From: Streptomyces hokutonensis
GTDB taxonomy: Bacteria; Actinomycetota; Actinomycetes; Streptomycetales; Streptomycetaceae
Direction: 5' to 3'
Assembly (NCBI RefSeq): GCF_000376565.1
Contig: NZ_BARG01000050.1
Location: 1-64,000 of the forward strand
DNA: 64,000 nucleotides
This document shows, in pieces, positions 60,023 to 64,000 of this stretch. The notes under the pieces were generated by a model. The model worked only from the letters and a program-made list of their open reading frames with translations, made no database searches and was not told the origin of the DNA. Each line of letters opens with the position of its first letter. Position 1 is the stretch's first letter. Both the position numbers and the translations under genes were made by a program.

Positions 60023-60421
60023 GACGGGCTTGCCCCCTTGTGCACGGTGACAGCCCCCTGCCGCCACCTCATGGATCGAAGGTATGCGCGGAATAAGAAC
60101 GTCCCCTCGTGCTGACCGGTGAAGTACCGGCGGCCCGGCTCCTCCGCACGGACCCCGGGTCCTCACCACTGGGGAGGACAGCGGCCCCTTACATCTACCC
60201 GGCCGCCTCGGGGGTGGTGATCAGGGTGTCCGATGCGTCGGCCGGGGTCCGCTTTGTTATTAAGAAACCTTGTTGAACAAGTCACAGGTGCTTGTAGGTG
60301 TGCCCATAACTGTTGATCCGGAGCCACCTCATCCGCGAGAGTTTCCGCGCACCCACGCACCACAAGAAGCGGCCGTCGTGCCCACCCCCACGGGGCACGA
60401 AGGCCGCTTTATGGTGTGCGG
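60023..60421. promoter_or_regulatory. 399-bp divergent region with CTTGTT-G-AACAAG palindrome
   Basis: Between the MMPL gene and DUF1697. AT-rich stretch 60250-60285 contains CTTGTT (60269-60274), G, AACAAG (60276-60281), a perfect 13-bp palindrome of TetR-operator type, and a TTGTTATTAAGAAACC promoter-like segment. No gene for a regulator is adjacent. A hairpin occupies 60369-60407. Confidence 0.55.
60369..60407 (+). terminator. Strong hairpin directly before the DUF1697 gene
   Basis: GCGGCC-G-TCGTGCCC (60369-60383) pairs with GGGCACGA-A-GGCCGC (60393-60407) around a nine-base loop: 14 pairs and one mismatch, followed by TTTAT. It looks like an intrinsic terminator but lies only 14 bp before the ATG, so it may shield the gene from upstream read-through. 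Confidence 0.65.
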
Positions 60422-60970
60422 ATGACGACGACGTATGCGGCGCTGCTGCGCGGGATCAACGTGGGCGGCAACAAGAAGCTCCCGATGGCCGAGCTGCGCG
60501 CACTCCTCGAAGGCCTCGGACACGACGACGTCCGCACCTACCTCCAGAGCGGCCAGGCCGTGTTCACGAGCGGCCACGGGGACGAGGACTCCCACGCGGC
60601 GGAGATCGCCCGGGCCGTCGAGGAGCGGTTCGGCTTCACGGTCGACGTCGTCGTCCGCGACCACGCCTACCTCAAGGCCGTCGCCGACAACTGCCCTTTC
60701 CCGGCCGCCGAGTTGGAGGCCAAGCAGCTCCATGTCACGTACTACTCGCTGCCGGTCGCGGAGGACCGCTTCGAGGGGCTCGACCAATCCGCCTTCCTCC
60801 CCGAGGAGTTCCGCCTCGGCGACCGCGCGCTGTATCTCTACGCCCCCGACGGCCTCGGCCGCTCCAAGCTCGCCGTCGAGCTGGCCCGGCCGCGCCTGAA
60901 CAAGGGGCTGATCGCCACCACCCGCAACTGGAACACCGTGCTCAAACTGGTGGAGCTGACCGGCGGTTGA
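60422..60970 (+). CDS. DUF1697 family protein
   Basis: A 182-residue cytoplasmic protein. MTTTYAALLRGINVGGNKKLPMAELRALLEGLG is the typical DUF1697 start; LATTRNWNTVLKLVEL-like sequence closes the domain. Function unknown. The ATG lacks a ribosome-binding site but is six bases after TATGGT, so the mRNA may be leaderless. The KPR-family reductase gene follows after 45 bp. Confidence 0.88.
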   Translation: MTTTYAALLRGINVGGNKKLPMAELRALLEGLGHDDVRTYLQSGQAVFTSGHGDEDSHAAEIARAVEERFGFTVDVVVRDHAYLKAVADNCPFPAAELEAKQLHVTYYSLPVAEDRFEGLDQSAFLPEEFRLGDRALYLYAPDGLGRSKLAVELARPRLNKGLIATTRNWNTVLKLVELTGG

Positions 60971-61015
60971 GATCCCTCGTGGAGGGAGAGATCCAACTGT
61001 GCGAGGCTCGTTCCC

Positions 61016-62038
61016 ATGCGCTACATCATCATCGGAGCAGGGGCGGTCGGCGGAGCCATCGGTGGCCGGCTGGCCGGGGCGGGGTGCGAGGTCGTCCTCG
61101 TGGCGCGGGGTGCGCAACGGGCGGCACTGGCCGAGCACGGGCTGCGGCTCAAGGTGCCGGACGGCGAGTCGACGTACCGGCTGCCGGTTGTCCAAGAGCC
61201 CGCGGAACTCGGTGAGTTGAGGCCCGACGACGTCCTCCTGCTCGCCGTCAAGACGCAGGACAGCGAGGTCGCGCTCGCGGCCTGGGGACCCGCGCCGGTC
61301 GCCGGCGGCGGTACGGCCGCCGAGCGGCTGCCCGTCGTGTGCGCGCAGAACGGGGTGGAGAGCCAGCGCCTGGCGCTGCGCCGCTTCCGGCGGGTGTACG
61401 GCGTCTGCGTCTGGCTGCCCGCGACCTTCGTCGAACCGGGCGTGGTCGCCGCCGAGGGCGCTCCCCTCACCGGCATCCTGCACCTGGGCCGCTGTCCGCA
61501 CGGCACGGACGAGACCGCCCGGCTGATCGCCGCCGACCTGGAGAAGTCGCGGTTCGAGGCGCCGGTCGTGCCGGACGTCACGCGCTGGCAGTACTCCAAG
61601 CTGCTCGGCAACCTCGCCAACGCGATCGAGGCGGTCTCCGGGCCGCTCGGCAGCGAGGAGAGCTTCGCGTTCTACGGGCGGGTGCGGGCCGAGGGCGTGG
61701 CCGTGCTCGACGCGGCCGGTGTCGCGTACGCGAGCGCCGAGGAGGAGAAGGAGGCGCGCGGCGACAAGATCCAGCTCGTGGAGATCGAAGGCGCACCGCG
61801 CGGCGGCGGCTCCTCCTGGCAGTCGCTGAACCGGGGCACCGGCACCATCGAGGCCGACTACCTCAACGGCGAGATCGCGCTGCTGGGACGGCTGCACGGC
61901 GTACCGACACCCCTCAACGACCTGCTGCAACGGCTGGCCAACGGCTTCGCGCGCGAGCGCAGGGCGGCCGGTTCGCTGCCGTTCGACGAGCTGGTCCGCC
62001 TCGCCGACGAGGCTGTCGCGTTTGTTCAAGAGTCCTGA
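61016..62038 (+). CDS. 2-dehydropantoate 2-reductase (ApbA/PanE) family protein
   Basis: A 340-residue NADP-dependent reductase. The Rossmann motif RYIIIGAGAVGGAIGGRLAGAGCEVVLVARG is clear; the substrate half has the conserved Lys in RWQYSKLLGNLANAIE. ApbA/PanE enzymes make pantoate for coenzyme A, but streptomycetes have several homologues whose substrates differ, so the family name only is used. No other pan gene is near. Confidence 0.88.
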   Translation: MRYIIIGAGAVGGAIGGRLAGAGCEVVLVARGAQRAALAEHGLRLKVPDGESTYRLPVVQEPAELGELRPDDVLLLAVKTQDSEVALAAWGPAPVAGGGTAAERLPVVCAQNGVESQRLALRRFRRVYGVCVWLPATFVEPGVVAAEGAPLTGILHLGRCPHGTDETARLIAADLEKSRFEAPVVPDVTRWQYSKLLGNLANAIEAVSGPLGSEESFAFYGRVRAEGVAVLDAAGVAYASAEEEKEARGDKIQLVEIEGAPRGGGSSWQSLNRGTGTIEADYLNGEIALLGRLHGVPTPLNDLLQRLANGFARERRAAGSLPFDELVRLADEAVAFVQES

Positions 62039-62063
62039 CGGCGCGCTGCCTAGCGTGGGGTGC

Positions 62064-62696
62064 ATGAGCAACGACGACCTGCACCCGGACCGGTCGAACC
62101 ACCACGACCTGCACCCGTACATGATCGAATGCGCCGCCGAGGCGGCCCGAGTCGCGCGCGGTGTCCGTGCGACCCAGCTCGACGACCCCACGCACTGCCC
62201 TGACTGGGACGTCCGCGCGATGGTCAACCACTGGGTCCTCTACACCTCGCACGGCCTGGAGCACCGCGCCCTGCGCAAGCAGCTCTCCGAGGAACTCACC
62301 GCCCGCGACTTCACCGCCGACCCGGACTGGGCCAAGGCCTACGCCGCCCAGCTGGACCGGGCCGTCGCCGCCTGGGCCGACCCGGCGGTGTGGGAGGGCG
62401 AGGTCGACCTCGGCATGGCGAAGATGCCGGCCGACGAACTCGCCTCGATGATCATCAAGGAGCTGGCGGTGCACGGCTGGGACGTCGCCACGGCCACCGG
62501 CCAGGAGTACCGCGTCTCGGACGGCGCCGCCCGCCTCGTGTTCGACGTGGTCGAGAAGCACGGCGCGCTCTACCGCCAGTACGACGGCTTCGCCGACCCG
62601 GTGCCGGTACCGGACGACGCCCCGGTGTTCGAGCGGGCCCTCGCCTCCAGCGGACGGGACCCGAGGCAACAGGCCATGAGCACATTGGACCACTGA
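62064..62696 (+). CDS. Mycothiol-dependent maleylpyruvate-isomerase-like/DinB-fold protein
   Basis: A 210-residue protein of the actinobacterial TIGR03086/DinB-like family: AAEAARVARGVRATQLDDPTHCPDWDVRAMVNHWVLYT and ELAVHGWDVATATGQE hold the metal-binding His residues. Related enzymes use mycothiol. ATG at 62064 lies seven bases after TAGCGT, suggesting a leaderless mRNA. Substrate unknown. The next gene codes a mycothiol-type DsbA-fold protein. Confidence 0.8.
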   Translation: MSNDDLHPDRSNHHDLHPYMIECAAEAARVARGVRATQLDDPTHCPDWDVRAMVNHWVLYTSHGLEHRALRKQLSEELTARDFTADPDWAKAYAAQLDRAVAAWADPAVWEGEVDLGMAKMPADELASMIIKELAVHGWDVATATGQEYRVSDGAARLVFDVVEKHGALYRQYDGFADPVPVPDDAPVFERALASSGRDPRQQAMSTLDH

Positions 62697-62751
62697 GATA
62701 CCGGATGATTGGATCGAGAACTCGGCCCAATCGGCGGTTAGCGTTCCGTGT

Positions 62752-63369
62752 ATGAGCACTGACACCGCCGTCCGCGTCGACTTCTACTTCGACCCCGCCT
62801 GCCCCTTCGCCTGGATCACCTCCCGCTGGCTGCTGGAGGTCGAGCGCGAGCGCCCGCTCGACCTCCGCTTCCACGCGATGAGCCTCTACCTCCACAACAT
62901 CGGCAACGAACTCCCCGACTGGTACCGGGAGTTGGTCGACAGGTCGATCGGCCCGGTACGCGTCGCCGTGGCCGCCGCCGAACAGCACGGCGACAAGGTC
63001 CTGCGCGACCTGTACACGGCCTTCGGCGTCCGCATCCACGAGCGGCGCTACGACGACTTCGACGCCGTGATCGCCGAGTCCCTCGCCGAACTGGGTCTCC
63101 CCGCCGCACTCGCCGACGCCGCCCACGATCCGTCGTACGACGACGCCGTGCGCCGCAGTCATGAGGCGGGCGTCGAGGAGGAGTCGGGCGGCTATGTGGG
63201 GACGCCGACCCTGCACGTCGACGGGACGGTGTGGTTCGGCCCGGTGCTGCGGGCGATTCCGCGCGGCGCGAAGGCGGCCGAACTCTTCGACAGCTTCCGG
63301 GTGTTGGCCACGCACCCGGACCTCTTCGAACTGAAGCGGACGCGTACCGGGGGACTGTCCTTCGACTGA
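62752..63369 (+). CDS. DsbA-family protein, mycothiol-dependent nitroreductase (Rv2466c) type
   Basis: A 205-residue thioredoxin/DsbA-fold protein. The active site YFDPACPFAWITSRWLLEVE is the CPxAW version common in the Rv2466c-type mycothiol-dependent group; only the first Cys is present. VGTPTLHVDGTVWFGPVLRAIPRG supplies the cis-Pro loop. Cytoplasmic. Again an ATG seven bases after TAGCGT. Its neighbour also belongs to a mycothiol-using family. Confidence 0.88.
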   Translation: MSTDTAVRVDFYFDPACPFAWITSRWLLEVERERPLDLRFHAMSLYLHNIGNELPDWYRELVDRSIGPVRVAVAAAEQHGDKVLRDLYTAFGVRIHERRYDDFDAVIAESLAELGLPAALADAAHDPSYDDAVRRSHEAGVEEESGGYVGTPTLHVDGTVWFGPVLRAIPRGAKAAELFDSFRVLATHPDLFELKRTRTGGLSFD

Positions 63370-63593
63370 ATGTCCACAGTGCGGACGGAGTTGTCGTCAC
63401 GGAGTGACAAGAATGCCGGAAGAAGCGCAGTACAGAGTGCGGACGGGCCGTCCGGGTCCGACATCACAGGGGAGTGCCGGAACCGGGCGGCTCCCGTGTA
63501 CCGTTCGGGCGCCACCTCGTTTAACTCCGGGACAGACCAGGCTTGTTGTCCCTAGGGTGAAGTGCGCGAATTCGGACGGAAGGGCGGGGGACA

Positions 63594-64000
63594 GTGGCGG
63601 GCAGGGTCCTACCGTCGTTGCCGCAGTACCGCAAGGACGGGGTGACGCGACGGCTGTGCGCGTCGGTCCATCTCGACGAGGCGTTCGCCCGGGAGGTCGA
63701 CCACCGCCTCACGGGCGACCGGCTCACCGCCCTGGGCCTCACCCTCGGCATCAACTTCGTTGCCCTGGCCCGGCACGCCCGTGCGGCCCTGCTGCGGCGC
63801 GAGACACTCGACCGCCAACTCGCCTGGCTCTTCGCCGCGTTGATCCTCTCCCTGCTCGTCGCGGTATGGGGCCTCGTCGAAGGCCGCGGGTCCGTCGCCC
63901 TGGTCGGCGTCTACGGCCCGCTCGGCATCCTCGGCGCCTCCTGGTGGCTGGTCCGCCGCGCGGAGGTGCAGGCGCGGGACGCGGCGCAGGAGGTGTTCCG
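63594..64000 (+). CDS. Membrane protein, cut by the window end
   Basis: The first ~135 codons of a protein from the GTG at 63594 (GGGGGAC upstream) to the window edge. Residues ~1-80 are a soluble, DNA- or phosphate-binding-looking basic segment (RRLCASVHLDEAFAREVDHRL), then two membrane helices (WLFAALILSLLVAVWGLV and VALVGVYGPLGILGASWWLV). Not recognised. Confidence 0.6.
   Translation, partial: MAGRVLPSLPQYRKDGVTRRLCASVHLDEAFAREVDHRLTGDRLTALGLTLGINFVALARHARAALLRRETLDRQLAWLFAALILSLLVAVWGLVEGRGSVALVGVYGPLGILGASWWLVRRAEVQARDAAQEVF

Noticed and set aside
60329..62227. 632-codon reverse frame over DUF1697 and the reductase
   Set aside because: Both forward genes have recognisable domains; the reverse translation does not.

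Overview
The window is high-GC actinobacterial chromosome and almost certainly Streptomyces. It carries a geosmin synthase, a conservon (cvnABCD), a Streptomyces subtilisin inhibitor, a gamma-butyrolactone-receptor-type regulator, an Erm(O)/Lrm-like rRNA methyltransferase, DUF6114/DUF6230 membrane proteins, mycothiol-type enzymes, and rare TTA (bldA-type) leucine codons. It looks like ordinary chromosome rich in secreted enzymes, transport and regulation. I saw no rRNA or tRNA gene, CRISPR array, prophage or transposase.

Left part (1-16.1 kb): an M81 peptidase converges on a conservon whose operon begins with a ribose-type binding lipoprotein. Then come TerB, an ArsR regulator overlapping a Mg2+ P-type ATPase, TatA behind an inverted-repeat operator, the DUF6230-DUF6114 pair, a secreted protein, a membrane-anchored AA10 lytic polysaccharide monooxygenase and a secreted subtilase.

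Middle (16.1-34.6 kb): an orphan ScbR-like regulator follows a palindrome resembling an autoregulatory element. Next are an ARMT1-family phosphatase, an LLM flavin oxidoreductase and a tightly overlapping operon coding a NitT/TauT-type ABC importer with a benzoylformate-decarboxylase-type ThDP enzyme; its first gene carries a TTA codon. Geosmin synthase, a CTP-synthase-related amidotransferase divergent from a LysR regulator, a PDZ protein, an Xaa-Pro peptidase and a phosphotransferase follow.

Right-middle (34.6-49.1 kb): treZ, treY and glgX, all on the minus strand, form a glycogen-to-trehalose set. It is interrupted by an FHA protein, two M14 carboxypeptidase paralogues that both contain TTA codons and flank a subtilisin inhibitor, and a P450-like protein lacking the haem cysteine loop. 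Two secreted genes then appear to encode a copper amine oxidase split into an N2/N3-like subunit and a catalytic subunit.

Right part (49.1-64 kb): a HEPN protein, a DEDDh exonuclease, a phosphotransferase, a sugar ABC importer (TTA codon in its first gene, no own ATPase), an intergenic repeat with a 14-bp tandem expansion, and an erm-type methyltransferase behind a WhiB7-like promoter and a leaderless 37-codon leader ORF. A beta-helix protein, an MMPL transporter, DUF1697, a KPR-family reductase, mycothiol-linked proteins and a membrane protein cut by the window edge complete it.

Recurring themes are translational coupling by ATGA/GTGA overlaps, leaderless starts about 7 nt after a -10-like hexamer, and strong hairpins between convergent genes. 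Four TTA codons sit in binding-protein, permease and peptidase genes, which suggests that nutrient uptake and peptidase output here are tied to development.
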